A stretch of 64,000 nt of DNA, from contig JAKLKC010000002.1 in assembly GCA_023150875.1 (NCBI GenBank), forward strand, positions 1-64,000. The letters are read 5' to 3'. The notes beneath the pieces were generated by a model. It was not told the origin of the DNA, did no database searches, and was given only the letters and a program-made list of their open reading frames with translations. This DNA is from Myxococcota bacterium (lineage in GTDB: Bacteria > Myxococcota_A > UBA796 > UBA9615 > JAKLKC01). A program made the translations under genes and the position numbers. This document shows positions 33,251 through 42,742 of the stretch, piece after piece (position 1 is the stretch's first letter; each line of letters begins with the position of its first letter).

Positions 33251-33931
33251 ATGCCTTCCCTCCCCACCGCCCCCCTCCCCGCCCTGTTCCTTGCGCTCCT
33301 GGCCGTGTCCGGCTGCCTGCCGGACTTCCCCGGCGACTCCGACGACGACGCCAGCGACGACGACGTGGCCGACGACGACGCGGCCGACGACGACGCGGCC
33401 GACGACGACGCCAGCGACGACGATGCTGCCGACGACGACGCGGCCGACGACGACGCGGCCGACGACGACAGCGGCTCGACGCCCGAAGAGGACCTCGCCT
33501 GGGTGGCGGGGGAGGCGTGGTCCGGCGTCGAGCTGGACCACCTGGACTTCGACGCCACCGCCGAAGCGAACGGCTACTGGGACTGCACCTGGGAGTGGGA
33601 CGTCGCCGGGGACCTGGAGGTCACGCCCACGGGCTCCCTTTGCGAGGAGTGCGCGGTCGTCTTCCACGTCCGGGGAACGCCGCTCCCCGACGACTGCATC
33701 GTGGGTTCCTACGTGAACGACTCCTGGTACGGCATCGAGCTGCTGGGGGATCGGCGCGGCGTCCTCTGGTCCAAGGGGTCGCAGAACGGGGGCTGGACGG
33801 ACTGGTGCGAGGTCACCCTGGACGCCCCGGGGGAGATCCGGTACTTCTGCGCCAACGGCGGATCGGGCACCATCGGGGAAGACAGCGGCTCCTTCACCGG
33901 CGAGGTCGAGGGAACGGCGACGCTCAAGTGA
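33251..33931 (+). CDS. Lipoprotein with acidic DDDxx linker
   Basis: Protein of 226 residues. A lipoprotein signal (LFLALLAVSGC) precedes a linker of about nine DDDAA/DDDAS pentads (residues ~30-75), encoded by near-identical 15-bp units. A compact ~145-residue domain follows (YWDCTWEWDVAGDLEVTPTG, CEECAVVFHVRGTPLPDDCIVGSY, IRYFCANGGSGTIGEDSGSFTGEVEGTATLK). The Cys pairs and alternating strands suggest a small beta-sandwich. No known family was recognised. Its stop overlaps the next start (GTGA), coupling it to the TPR protein and kinase genes. It could be an envelope ligand or sensor for that kinase; this is inference from gene order only. Confidence 0.75.
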   Translation: MPSLPTAPLPALFLALLAVSGCLPDFPGDSDDDASDDDVADDDAADDDAADDDASDDDAADDDAADDDAADDDSGSTPEEDLAWVAGEAWSGVELDHLDFDATAEANGYWDCTWEWDVAGDLEVTPTGSLCEECAVVFHVRGTPLPDDCIVGSYVNDSWYGIELLGDRRGVLWSKGSQNGGWTDWCEVTLDAPGEIRYFCANGGSGTIGEDSGSFTGEVEGTATLK

Positions 33932-34704
33932 CGCGGACATCGACTCGCAACTGCGCGCTACTGCTCGTGATCTGCGCGGCGCTGGCCGCGTCCCCCGCGC
34001 CCGCTCGGGCGGGGGACGGGTCCTTCGACCTCGTGGACGACCCGACCCCCTACGTCCCGGTCCCCGAGGCCGAGCAGGCGTTCTTCGAGGGGAACCGGCT
34101 CCTCCAGGCGGACCGTCCCGCCGAGGCGATCCCCCTCTACGAGAGGGCGCTGGCGCTGGACCCCGGCCTGGTGAGGGTGCGCTACTACCTCGCCCAGGCC
34201 CTCCACGAGGTGGGCCGGAACGCCGCGGCCCTGGAGGTGCTGGACGGCTACCTCTCGTCCCCCATCGGTGACCGGGAGAGGGCCCAGGGGTGGGCGCTCC
34301 GCAGCCGGATCGCGCCCGCGCACCCGGGGCCCGGCCTGGAACCGGGAGGGGGAGGCGAGAGGAGCCGGGCCGAGCGGGCCGCGGGGGTCAGGGCGCGGGC
34401 GGCGCGGCGGGACGCGGCCGCGGGGGTCGTGCTGCTGGGGACGGGGGCGGGCCTCGCCGTCGCCGGCATCGTCGTCGCCCTGGTCGGCAGGGACCTGGTG
34501 GAGGGGGCGATCGCGGAGGACGACGCGACCGCCTACACCCTCGGGGCTTCCCGCTACTACGGCGGGATCGCCCTGGCGGCGGCCGGCGGGGCGACCGCCA
34601 CGGTGGGGACGGTCCTGCTGGTGCGGGGGGTCCACCGCGGATCCGAGGCGTCGCTGTCCCTCGCCGTCTCGCCGCGAAACCTCTCCCTGACCCTGAGCTT
34701 CTGA
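33928..34704 (+). CDS. TPR protein with two C-terminal membrane helices
   Basis: Protein of 258 residues read from the overlapping GTG at 33928, which provides a signal peptide (ALLLVICAALAASPAPARAG). Residues ~50-115 contain TPR-like helices (EAEQAFFEGNRLLQADRPAEAIPLYERALALDPGLVRVRYYLAQALHEVGRNAAALEVL). After a basic Gly-rich stretch there are two hydrophobic helices (AAGVVLLGTGAGLAVAGIVVALVG and YYGGIALAAAGGATATVGTVLLV). This layout, TPR followed by two C-terminal TM helices, is common next to Ser/Thr kinases in myxobacteria-like genomes. Its stop overlaps the kinase start (TGATG). Function unknown; it probably works with the kinase at the membrane. Confidence 0.78.
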   Translation: MTRTSTRNCALLLVICAALAASPAPARAGDGSFDLVDDPTPYVPVPEAEQAFFEGNRLLQADRPAEAIPLYERALALDPGLVRVRYYLAQALHEVGRNAAALEVLDGYLSSPIGDRERAQGWALRSRIAPAHPGPGLEPGGGGERSRAERAAGVRARAARRDAAAGVVLLGTGAGLAVAGIVVALVGRDLVEGAIAEDDATAYTLGASRYYGGIALAAAGGATATVGTVLLVRGVHRGSEASLSLAVSPRNLSLTLSF

Positions 34705-36602
34705 TGGGGCCGGAGGCGGGCGCGACCGGTGCCGCTCCGGCCGAGGCGTTCGGGCGGTACCGCCTGCTGGAGCGGATCGGCTCGGGGGGGATGGCGGAGG
34801 TCTACCGGGCGGTGCTCTCGGGGCCCATGGGCTTCGAGAAGGTGGTGGCCGTCAAGAGGGTCCACCCCCACCTGACCCGGGACAACCCCGGCCTCGCCCG
34901 GGCCTTCATCAACGAGGCGCGCCTGGGTGGCCTCCTGCAGCACCCCCACCTCGTCCAGGTCCTGGACTTCGACGAGGTCGGGGGCGTGTACTACCTGGCG
35001 ATGGAGTTCGTCGAGGGCTGGACCCTCGACCGGCTGATGGAGTGGGGAGGGGAGGGGGGCCTGCCGGCGGCGGCCATGGCGGACCTCGCCATCCAGGTCT
35101 GCGACGGTCTCCACTACGCCCACACCCTGGCCACCCCCCAGGGGCAGCCCCTGGGGCTGATCCACCGGGACCTCAAGCCCGCCAACGTGATGGTGGACCG
35201 CCGCGGCAGCGCCCGGATCCTGGACTTCGGCATCGCCAAGGCGGCGATGAACCTCTTCCAGACGACGGCGACGGGGATCACCCGGGGCACGCCCCGCTAC
35301 ATGTCCCCCGAGCAGGTGGAGGGGGAGCCCCTGGACGCCCGCTCGGACCTCTTCGCCCTGGGGGTCTGCCTCTTCGAGGCGCTGACGGGGGAGGTCCTGT
35401 TCCAGGCCGACGGGATCGGCCAGCTCCTACTGAAGGTGCTCAAGGCCGACGTGGCGGGGCGCCTGCCCACCCTGCGGGCGCGGGCGCCGGAACTCGCTCC
35501 CCTGGTGGAGGCCCTGCTCCGGCGCAAGCCCGCCGACCGCCCCCGGGACGCCGACGAGGTGCGGAGGGCGCTGGCGGCCGTCCGACCCTCGGTGCCCGGA
35601 CCCTCCCTGGCGGAGCTCGCCGCCCGGGTGCTCCGGGACCCGCCGGGGCCCCAGGCCGGGTCCGCTCCGGACAGCGCGATGTCCCTGGACCTCGACGGCA
35701 CCGGGGCCCTGGCCGCGCCCCGCCCCTCTCCCCTGCCCACGTCCTTCCTACCGGAGCTGGACCTGGACGCGGAGACCGGTGCGGCGGTCCCGGTGGCGCG
35801 CCCGGCGGAGCCCGGCCCACGATCCCCACCCGCCACGGCGCCCCGGGGGGAGGCGCCGCCCACCGGCCCGCTCCTCCCGCCCGTGCGGGGCCGGGCCTCG
35901 TGGTGGCCGTGGGTGGGGACCGGACTGCTGGTCGTCGCGGCGATCATCGCCGTCGCGGGCGGCCCGTGGCGCGGGCGGGACCGAACACCCGACGGGACTC
36001 CGGGCGCGGCGGGAACGCCGGCCGAGGTCGCCGCGGCCGGCCCACTCCCCGTCGCTCCGGGGAACGGCGGGACCGGGACATCCCCGGCGGATCCGCCCCC
36101 CGCCCGTCCGGGAGGGGCCGCCCCGGGGCCCCGGGACGCCACCCCCGCCGCCGCGCCATCCCAGGATCCCGCCGATACGCCCGGGGCGCGGGAGGGTGCG
36201 ATGGGGGCGGGGAGCGATCCCACCGCCGTGGCCCGCGGGGCGGACACGCCCCCCGAGGTCCCGGCGGAGACCGCGCCTCCACCCCCGAAGGCGGCCGCCG
36301 TGCGGATCTTCCATCGCGCCGTGGACGTCGCCAGCGTGGGCACGTCCCGCCCGCTGGTGGTGGAGGTCCGGGGAGGCGAGGGCGAGGTGGAGGTCCGCTG
36401 TCACTACCGCGCCCCAGGAGGCGACTGGCGGTCCTTCCCCCTCGCCGCCGACGCCCCGGGCCGCTTCCGCGGCGCCCTGGACGTCACCGACCGCTTCCTC
36501 CACGGGATCGAGTATTACCTGGAGGTCGCGGACCGCGCCACGGGGCGGGCGATCGCCCGGGACGGCGACGCGAGGCGGCCGCACCGGGTGACGGTCTATT
36601 GA
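34704..36602 (+). CDS. Transmembrane Ser/Thr protein kinase (PknB-like)
   Basis: Protein of 632 residues. The Hanks-type kinase domain spans about residues 15-275: Gly-loop IGSGGMAEVY, catalytic Lys51 in VAVKRV, HRDLKPANVM with Asp156, DFGIAK with Asp174, and activation segment GTPRYMSPEQVEG. All catalytic residues are present. A Pro/Ala-rich juxtamembrane region leads to one TM helix (WWPWVGTGLLVVAAIIAVAGG, about 397-418), another low-complexity stretch, and an extracytoplasmic ~100-residue beta domain (IFHRAVDVASVGTSRPLVVEVRGGEGEVEVRCHYRAPGG, ending VTVY). It is thus a receptor-type kinase that may sense an envelope signal. Translation is coupled to the TPR gene. Its substrates are unknown; an FHA protein is encoded about 11 kb away. 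Confidence 0.92.
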   Translation: MGPEAGATGAAPAEAFGRYRLLERIGSGGMAEVYRAVLSGPMGFEKVVAVKRVHPHLTRDNPGLARAFINEARLGGLLQHPHLVQVLDFDEVGGVYYLAMEFVEGWTLDRLMEWGGEGGLPAAAMADLAIQVCDGLHYAHTLATPQGQPLGLIHRDLKPANVMVDRRGSARILDFGIAKAAMNLFQTTATGITRGTPRYMSPEQVEGEPLDARSDLFALGVCLFEALTGEVLFQADGIGQLLLKVLKADVAGRLPTLRARAPELAPLVEALLRRKPADRPRDADEVRRALAAVRPSVPGPSLAELAARVLRDPPGPQAGSAPDSAMSLDLDGTGALAAPRPSPLPTSFLPELDLDAETGAAVPVARPAEPGPRSPPATAPRGEAPPTGPLLPPVRGRASWWPWVGTGLLVVAAIIAVAGGPWRGRDRTPDGTPGAAGTPAEVAAAGPLPVAPGNGGTGTSPADPPPARPGGAAPGPRDATPAAAPSQDPADTPGAREGAMGAGSDPTAVARGADTPPEVPAETAPPPPKAAAVRIFHRAVDVASVGTSRPLVVEVRGGEGEVEVRCHYRAPGGDWRSFPLAADAPGRFRGALDVTDRFLHGIEYYLEVADRATGRAIARDGDARRPHRVTVY

Positions 36603-36616
36603 TGCGGTCCTCGTAA

Positions 36617-36636
36617 CCGCCCCGGAGCGGGGGCGG
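36617..36636. terminator. Bidirectional terminator-like hairpin
   Basis: CCGCCCC-GGAGCG-GGGGCGG forms a 7-bp all-GC stem in the 42-nt gap between the convergent kinase and glutamate dehydrogenase genes. There is no T tract, so termination efficiency is uncertain. Confidence 0.4.
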
Positions 36637-36644
36637 GCGGCGCG

Positions 36645-39600
36645 TCAGCGGGCGAGGGCGGTGAGGGTGGAGGCGACCACCGTGGCGGGGGCGAGGCCCC
36701 GGGCCTTGGTGGCGTCGATGCGCTCGGCGAGGGAGTCGAGGCGGCGTACGACGTCCTCCCTCTCGGCGAACCAGCGGCGGACGGCGCCCTTGAAGGTCTC
36801 GCCGCCGCGCCGGCTCGCGGCGATCTCGGTGGAGAGCTGGAGCAGGAGGGCGCGGAGCTGGTCCTGGATGCCCAGGAGGGCGATCCGTTCCCACCCGTCG
36901 CTGGCGGCGCTGGCGTCGGCGAGCTGGAGAGCCCACTGGAGCCGGCTGGACTCCCCCGCCTCGTACCAGAGCACCGCGGCGTCCTCCACCGGGGTGCCGG
37001 CCCGCTCCGCCAGCAGGACGACGTCCCCCGCCTGGGGCAGGAACGGCACCCGGGCGAGGCGTCGGGCCATGGCCGCGGGGAACTCGCGCCCGGTGAACCA
37101 CTTCTCGCGGCGGTCGATCTCCCGGCGGTCCGCCAGGGGGAGCACCTCTCCCGCGACCCGGGCGAAGGTGTCGAAGGAGGGCTGGAAGCGGTCCAGGAGC
37201 ACCGCGGCGTCGTGGACCGGCATGCCGCGGACCAGGAGCCAGCGGGTCAGCTCGGCGGCGGCGTCCTCCACCTCGATGAGGGCCCGGTACTGCACGCTCG
37301 CCCGGGTCCTGCCGTCCAGGGAGTGGATGTCCTTCCGGAACTCCGCCGTCCCCATCAGGTCCGCCGCGGCCAGGTAGGCCAGGGCCACTTCGGCGACGGA
37401 GCGGGAGGTCGCCTCCTGGACCTCCTGGAAGAAGGTGCAGCCCGCCGCGTCGATGATGCGGTTCGTGACCACCGTCGCCGCGATCTGCCTCCTGAGGAGG
37501 TGCCGGTCCACGTCGGCCGCGAAGGGCCCCCGGACCTCGGGGGGGAAGTACTCCCTCAGGGCGCGGAGGAGGTAGTGACCGTCGAAGACCGGGTCGTCCA
37601 CGATCTGCCCGTACACCCGCATCTTGGTGAAGGGGGAGAGCTTGGCCAGCTCGGGGCGCAGCATCCCCTCCTTGGCGGCGCGACGGCGCTGCATCTCCGC
37701 CTCGTCGGGCAGGCGGTGGGCCCGCAGGTCGACGCCGTCCTCCGCCTGGAGCACCGCCATCATGTGGCTGAAGTCCTCCAGCCGCCGCTGGGACCGCACC
37801 TGGTCCACGGAGATCAGCTCGGAGTGGAGGTAGTTGTTGGCCAGGACGTCGTCGCACACCTTCCCGACGACCGCCCGGAGGATCCCGTCCCTCTCCTCCT
37901 GGCCCAGGAGACCCTGCCGGATCAGCCCCGAGAAGAGGATCTTCAGGTTCACCTCGTGGTCCGAGGTGTCGACGCCGCCGGAGTTGTCCACGGCGTCGGT
38001 GTTGATGCGGCCTCCCTTCTGGGCGTACTCGACCCGGGCGGACTGGGTGAACCCGAGGTTGCCGCCCTCTCCCACCACCCGGGCGCGGACGTCCCTCGCG
38101 TCGACCCGCACCGCGTCGTTGGTGGCGTCGTCCGCCTGGCGGTCCGTCTCCCAGGACGCCTTCACGTAGGTGCCGATCCCGCCGTTCCACAGCAGGTCCA
38201 CCTCCGCCTTGAGGATGGCGCGGATCGCCTCCTCGCCCGAGAGGGACTCGGCCTCCACCCCCAGGATGCGCCGGGCCTGCTCGCTCAGCTCGATGCGCTT
38301 GGCGTGGCGGGGGTAGATGCCGCCGCCCGGGGACAGCACACCGCGGTCGTAGTCGGCCCAGGTGGAGCGGGGCACTTCAAACAGGCGCTTGCGCTCCACC
38401 CACGACCGCTCGGGATCGGGATCGGGGTCGACGAAGATGTGCATGTGGTTGAACGCGGCCACCAGCTTCACCGTGCGGCTCAGCAGGAGCCCGTTCCCGA
38501 ACACGTCCCCCGACATGTCGCCGATGCCGACGGCGGTGATCGTGTCACGCTCGGGGTCCGTCCCCATCTCGTGGAAGTGGCGGCGGACGCAGACCCACGC
38601 GCCCCGGGCGGTGATGGCGAGGTCCTTGTGGTCGTACCCCCGGGAGCCGCCGGAGGCGAAGGCGTCCCCGAGCCAGAACCCGTACTCCGCGGCCACGGCG
38701 TTGGCGGTGTCCGAGAGGTGGGCCGTGCCCTTGTCCGCGGCCACCACGAGGTAGGGGTCGTCACCGTCGTAGCGGACCACCCGCGCGGGGGGGACCACGT
38801 CCCCGTCCACGATGTTGTCGGTGAGGTCCAGGAGGCCGCGGATGAACAGCTTGTACAGCTCGTCCGCAGCCTTCCGCGCCGCCTGGGGGGTGTCGTAGTG
38901 CTTGCGGAGGACGAACCCGCCCTTGGCGCCCACCGGCACGATGAGCACGTTCTTGGTCTGCTGGGTCGCCATCAGGCCCAGCACCTCGGTGCGGAAGTCC
39001 TCCGGGCGGTCGCTCCAGCGCAGCCCGCCCCGGGCCACGGGCCCCCCCCTCAGGTGGACGCCCATGACCTCGGCGTCGTACACGAAGATCTCCCGGAACG
39101 GCCGGGGGGAGGGCATGTCCGGGATGGCGGCGCAGTCGACCTTGAAGGAGAGGGGGTGCCCCGGGGTGAGGCCCGTCGAGTAGGCGTTGGTCCGCACCAT
39201 CGCGTCCACGATGTGGAGGCCGTGGCGCAGGGTGCGGTCCTCGGCGGCGCTGTCCACCGTCCCGAGGTACTCCTGGAGACGCCGCCGGGCGGCGCCCACC
39301 CGGGCGTCCCGGACACCCGCGTCGGTGTCCAGGTCCGGGTCGAACTTCGACCGGAACATCTCCATCAGCAGCTCGGCGGCCTGGGGGTGGTCGATCCAGG
39401 TCTGGCGGACGGCCTCCAGGATCCGGACGTGCCCGAGCTGCCGGGCGTAGTGGATCACGCCCCGGAGCACGGCGACCTCCTGCCAGGTCAGGTGGGCGGT
39501 GAGCACCAGGCGGGCGAGGCGGTCGTCCCGGGTGGTCTCCTCGAAGACCGCCCGCATGGCCTCGGCGAGGCGCGCCTCGTGCTGGGAGACGTCGGTCTGG

Positions 39601-41444
39601 CCGTCGATGGACTGGACTCGGAAGCTGTCCAGGTAGAAGGGGCTCGGCCCGGCGCCCAGGCCGAAGGAGTTGTGGTCGATCACCCGCAGTCCGAAGTGGG
39701 AGAGAACGGGCAGGGAGTGGCTGAGGAAGATGTCCCGGGCCGAGAAGATCCGGAGCCGCGTGGACGGGGAGTCGTCCCCGGCGATGGGGGTCATGCGGAA
39801 CTGGATCCGCCCCGTGCGCCTCAGATCGAGGACCGCGACGAGGTCCAGGGCCGCCTCGTCGGGGCCGACCTGGTGGCGGTACTCCTCGGGCAGCTCCCCC
39901 AGGTACGCGGCGAGGGCCTCGTCGGTGAGCCCGGGGACGCCCAGCGTCCGGACGGCGTCCGTGAAGCGGTCCTCCCAGGTGCGGGCGAGATCCAGCAGGT
40001 CCCGCCGGATCCCCTCCTCGTTCATCCCCCTCATGCCCGCGGGCGCCGTCAGGAAGAACTGGATCACGGCGTTGTCGTGCTCGCCCGTCGCCACCCGGTC
40101 GTCGCAGTAGGTCGCCCCCGTCAGCTCCTCCAGGCGGGAACGGATCGCCAGGCGCAGGTCCTCGTCGTAGTGCTCCCGGGGGAAGCTGACGAGGACGTAG
40201 GCGGTGGTGCGATCGGGGCCGATCATCGGGTGGACGACGGTGCGGCGCCTCTCCTCGGCCTCGTGGACCAGGTGGAGGGCGTGGCCGATCTCGTCGACGC
40301 TGGCCTGGAGCAGGTACTCCATGGGCATGGAGTTGATGGCGTCGAGGATGGTGCGCTGCAGGTAGGAGGGCTCCACCGCGTCCTCCCGGGCGAGGAGGGT
40401 CCGCACCTTCTCCCGGAGCACCGGGACGCGCCTCGCGGGCTGGCGGATCGCCCTCCGGGTGAAGAGGCCCGCGAAGAGGAGGATCCGCTCCTGCTCCCCC
40501 CTCGCGATGCGGGCCGCGACGAGGTCCAGGCGTCCGGGGCGGTGGACGTCGGAGTCCCGATCCCCCTTGCCCACGAAGAGGAGCTCCCCGCCCTGGAGCC
40601 AGGAGCGCGCCGCCGACGGCAGCGGGATCTCCGCCCCTGGAGGCTCGACCCGGAACTTGCCCTGGCGCGTTGTGGGCTGGGGGACGGCCGCCGCCTCGGA
40701 CCCGGACCGGTCCACCACGAACTCCTTGTAGCCCATGAACACGAAGTTCTCGTCCGTCAGCCAGCGGAACAGGTCCCGGGCCACCTCCACTTCGCCCGGG
40801 CGCCCCCCCCGGGCGACCTCGGGGAGGTTCCCGGCGAGGTACAGGCACTGGTCCCTCATGCTGGAGAAGTCGTCCACCACCGCCTGGGCCCGGCGGAGCC
40901 GGTCCAGGGCCGCCAGCCGCAGCGCCTCCCGCGCCCCGGGCTCGTCGATGCGGTCGATCTCGAGGTGCATCAGGGACTCCCGGGCCTGTCCCGCCGCGAC
41001 GTCCCCGACGGCCTCCACCCTCCCGCTGGCGCCCCGCCGCACCGTCACGATGGGGTGCATCGCCGAGCCGATGTCCAGCCCCCGATCCCCCAGCAGCATC
41101 TTCATGGAGTCGAACAGGAAGGGCTGGTCGGGCATCGCGGTCTCGACCACGGTGCGGTCCAGGGAGTAGCCGTTGGCTTCCGGGGCGGGGTTGAACACCC
41201 GGACGGAGATCTCACGGCCGGGTCGGACCTGGACGAACCGGTAGAGGTCGAGGATGGTGGCGATGAGGTCGGGCAGGCCCCGGCGCACGATGAACCGCTC
41301 GTCCACGCGGCGCAGGAACGCCGCGGCGAAGCGCAGGAAGTCCGCCTCGTCCACCCCCGCGGTGCCCAGGGCCAGGCCCTTGATGGCGCTCTCGACGAAG
41401 GGGAGGTGCGGGGTCACGTAGTGGGGCGCGACGGGTTCGGCCAT
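36645..41444 (-). CDS. NAD-specific glutamate dehydrogenase, large (180-kDa) class
   Basis: Protein of 1599 residues, matching the L-GDH180 family (about 1,600). It oxidatively deaminates glutamate to 2-oxoglutarate with NAD. N-terminal regulatory regions (residues ~1-700, ACT-like segments such as VVETAMPDQPFLFDSMKMLLGDRGLDI) precede the catalytic domain: VARGGLRWSDRPEDFRTEVLGLMATQQTKN (~800-830) and VPVGAKGGFVLRK. These are followed by the NAD-binding part (ITAVGIGDMSGDVFGNGLLLS, VAAFNHMHIFVDPDPDPERSW). The C-terminal helical domain runs to the end. It is the last gene of an operon with an aldehyde dehydrogenase and glutaryl-CoA dehydrogenase; deamination of glutamate made by lysine transamination is a plausible shared purpose. 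ATG is preceded by GAGGAG. Confidence 0.95.
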   Translation of the reverse strand: MAEPVAPHYVTPHLPFVESAIKGLALGTAGVDEADFLRFAAAFLRRVDERFIVRRGLPDLIATILDLYRFVQVRPGREISVRVFNPAPEANGYSLDRTVVETAMPDQPFLFDSMKMLLGDRGLDIGSAMHPIVTVRRGASGRVEAVGDVAAGQARESLMHLEIDRIDEPGAREALRLAALDRLRRAQAVVDDFSSMRDQCLYLAGNLPEVARGGRPGEVEVARDLFRWLTDENFVFMGYKEFVVDRSGSEAAAVPQPTTRQGKFRVEPPGAEIPLPSAARSWLQGGELLFVGKGDRDSDVHRPGRLDLVAARIARGEQERILLFAGLFTRRAIRQPARRVPVLREKVRTLLAREDAVEPSYLQRTILDAINSMPMEYLLQASVDEIGHALHLVHEAEERRRTVVHPMIGPDRTTAYVLVSFPREHYDEDLRLAIRSRLEELTGATYCDDRVATGEHDNAVIQFFLTAPAGMRGMNEEGIRRDLLDLARTWEDRFTDAVRTLGVPGLTDEALAAYLGELPEEYRHQVGPDEAALDLVAVLDLRRTGRIQFRMTPIAGDDSPSTRLRIFSARDIFLSHSLPVLSHFGLRVIDHNSFGLGAGPSPFYLDSFRVQSIDGQTDVSQHEARLAEAMRAVFEETTRDDRLARLVLTAHLTWQEVAVLRGVIHYARQLGHVRILEAVRQTWIDHPQAAELLMEMFRSKFDPDLDTDAGVRDARVGAARRRLQEYLGTVDSAAEDRTLRHGLHIVDAMVRTNAYSTGLTPGHPLSFKVDCAAIPDMPSPRPFREIFVYDAEVMGVHLRGGPVARGGLRWSDRPEDFRTEVLGLMATQQTKNVLIVPVGAKGGFVLRKHYDTPQAARKAADELYKLFIRGLLDLTDNIVDGDVVPPARVVRYDGDDPYLVVAADKGTAHLSDTANAVAAEYGFWLGDAFASGGSRGYDHKDLAITARGAWVCVRRHFHEMGTDPERDTITAVGIGDMSGDVFGNGLLLSRTVKLVAAFNHMHIFVDPDPDPERSWVERKRLFEVPRSTWADYDRGVLSPGGGIYPRHAKRIELSEQARRILGVEAESLSGEEAIRAILKAEVDLLWNGGIGTYVKASWETDRQADDATNDAVRVDARDVRARVVGEGGNLGFTQSARVEYAQKGGRINTDAVDNSGGVDTSDHEVNLKILFSGLIRQGLLGQEERDGILRAVVGKVCDDVLANNYLHSELISVDQVRSQRRLEDFSHMMAVLQAEDGVDLRAHRLPDEAEMQRRRAAKEGMLRPELAKLSPFTKMRVYGQIVDDPVFDGHYLLRALREYFPPEVRGPFAADVDRHLLRRQIAATVVTNRIIDAAGCTFFQEVQEATSRSVAEVALAYLAAADLMGTAEFRKDIHSLDGRTRASVQYRALIEVEDAAAELTRWLLVRGMPVHDAAVLLDRFQPSFDTFARVAGEVLPLADRREIDRREKWFTGREFPAAMARRLARVPFLPQAGDVVLLAERAGTPVEDAAVLWYEAGESSRLQWALQLADASAASDGWERIALLGIQDQLRALLLQLSTEIAASRRGGETFKGAVRRWFAEREDVVRRLDSLAERIDATKARGLAPATVVASTLTALAR

Positions 41445-41523
41445 GGGGGGCAGGCTCCTCGTGTACCGGGAACGGACGGTGGCGGCGAGTTCCGCGACTG
41501 GGAGGGGGACGGGGGCGTGGAGA

Positions 41524-42699
41524 TCAGGAGGCGCCGAAGGCGTCGAGGCCGGTCAGGTGGCGTCCGATGGCGAGGGTGTGGACGTCGTTGGTGCCCTCGT
41601 AGGTCTTCACCGACTCCAGGTTCATCATGTGGCGCATGACCGGGACCTCGTCGATGATGCCCATGGCGCCGTGGATCTCCCGGGCGACCCGGGCGACGTC
41701 CAGGGCGATCCCGACGTTGTTCAGCTTGGCCACCGAGACCTGGATGGGGCTCATGCGGCCCTCGTCCTTGAGACGCCCGAGGCGCCACGCCAGGAGCTGG
41801 CCCTTGGTGATCTCCACGGCCATGTCCGCCAGCTTCTTCTGGGTGAGCTGGAAGGCGCCGATGGGCTTGCCGAACTGGGTCCTCTCCTGGCTGTAGCGCC
41901 GGGCGGAGTCGAAGCAGGCCATGGCCGCCCCCAGCGCCCCCCAGGAGATGCCGTAGCGGGCCTGGGTGAGGCAGCCCAGGGGGCCCTTCAGCCCCTTCGG
42001 GGCGCCCGGGAGGATGGCGTCCTCGGGGAGGCGGCAGTCGTCGAAGACCAGCTCGCCCGTGATGGAGGCGCGGAGGCTCCACTTGTTCTTGATCTCGGGG
42101 GCCGAGAAGCCGGGGGTGCCCTTCTCCACCAGGAAGCCCCGGATGTCCTCGTCCACCTTGGCCCACACCACGGACACGTCGGCGATGCAGGAGTTGGTGA
42201 TCCACATCTTCGCGCCGTGGAGGACCCAGCCGTCCCCGCTCCGGCGGGCGCGGGTGATCATGCCGCCGGGGTTGCTGCCGTGGTCCGGCTCGGTGAGGCC
42301 GAAGCAGCCCACCGCCTCCCCCGAGGCCAGCCTGGGGAGCCACTTCCGCTTCTGCTCCTCGGAGCCGTAGGTGTAGATCGGCCACATCACCAGCGAGCCC
42401 TGCACCGAGGCGGCGGAACGGAAGCCGCTGTCGCCCCGCTCCAGTTCCTGCATCATCAGGCCGTAGGCGACGTTGCCGAGGCCGGGACAGCCGTACCCCT
42501 TGAGGTTGGGACCGAAGAGGCCCAGGGCGCCCATCTTGGGCAGGAGCCCCGTGGGGAAGGTGCCCGCCCGGTGGTGCTCGTCGATGATGGGGAGCACCTC
42601 CTGGTCCACGAACTGGCGGACGGCGTCCCGCACCATCCGCTCCTCGTCGGTCAGCAGGTCCTCGATCGCGTACAGGTCGAGCGCCTCGAACTTCGCCAT
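41524..42699 (-). CDS. gcdH: Glutaryl-CoA dehydrogenase-like acyl-CoA dehydrogenase
   Basis: Protein of 391 residues, the usual size. FAD-dependent acyl-CoA dehydrogenase motifs are clear: GCFGLTEPDHGSNPGGM, WITNSCIADVSVVWAKVD, SLRASITGELVFDDCRLPEDAILPGA, RTQFGKPIGAFQLTQKKLADM, and catalytic Glu at ~368 in KTYEGTNDVHTLAIGRHLTG. The SLRASITG and YEGTNDVH patterns and the N-terminal segment are those of glutaryl-CoA dehydrogenases, which convert glutaryl-CoA to crotonyl-CoA and CO2, passing electrons to ETF. Closely related short-chain acyl-CoA dehydrogenases cannot be fully excluded. Excellent Shine-Dalgarno AGGAGGAG. It lies 43 nt after the aldehyde dehydrogenase gene and 79 nt before the GDH gene. 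Confidence 0.87.
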   Translation of the reverse strand: MAKFEALDLYAIEDLLTDEERMVRDAVRQFVDQEVLPIIDEHHRAGTFPTGLLPKMGALGLFGPNLKGYGCPGLGNVAYGLMMQELERGDSGFRSAASVQGSLVMWPIYTYGSEEQKRKWLPRLASGEAVGCFGLTEPDHGSNPGGMITRARRSGDGWVLHGAKMWITNSCIADVSVVWAKVDEDIRGFLVEKGTPGFSAPEIKNKWSLRASITGELVFDDCRLPEDAILPGAPKGLKGPLGCLTQARYGISWGALGAAMACFDSARRYSQERTQFGKPIGAFQLTQKKLADMAVEITKGQLLAWRLGRLKDEGRMSPIQVSVAKLNNVGIALDVARVAREIHGAMGIIDEVPVMRHMMNLESVKTYEGTNDVHTLAIGRHLTGLDAFGAS

Positions 42700-42742
42700 G
42701 GCTCCTCCTTGGGGGACGCGGACGCCGCGGCCCGGCGGCTAT

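Noticed and set aside
37212-41639. 1475-residue plus-strand ORF
   Set aside because: Antisense shadow of the NAD-glutamate dehydrogenase gene, an effect of G/C third positions.
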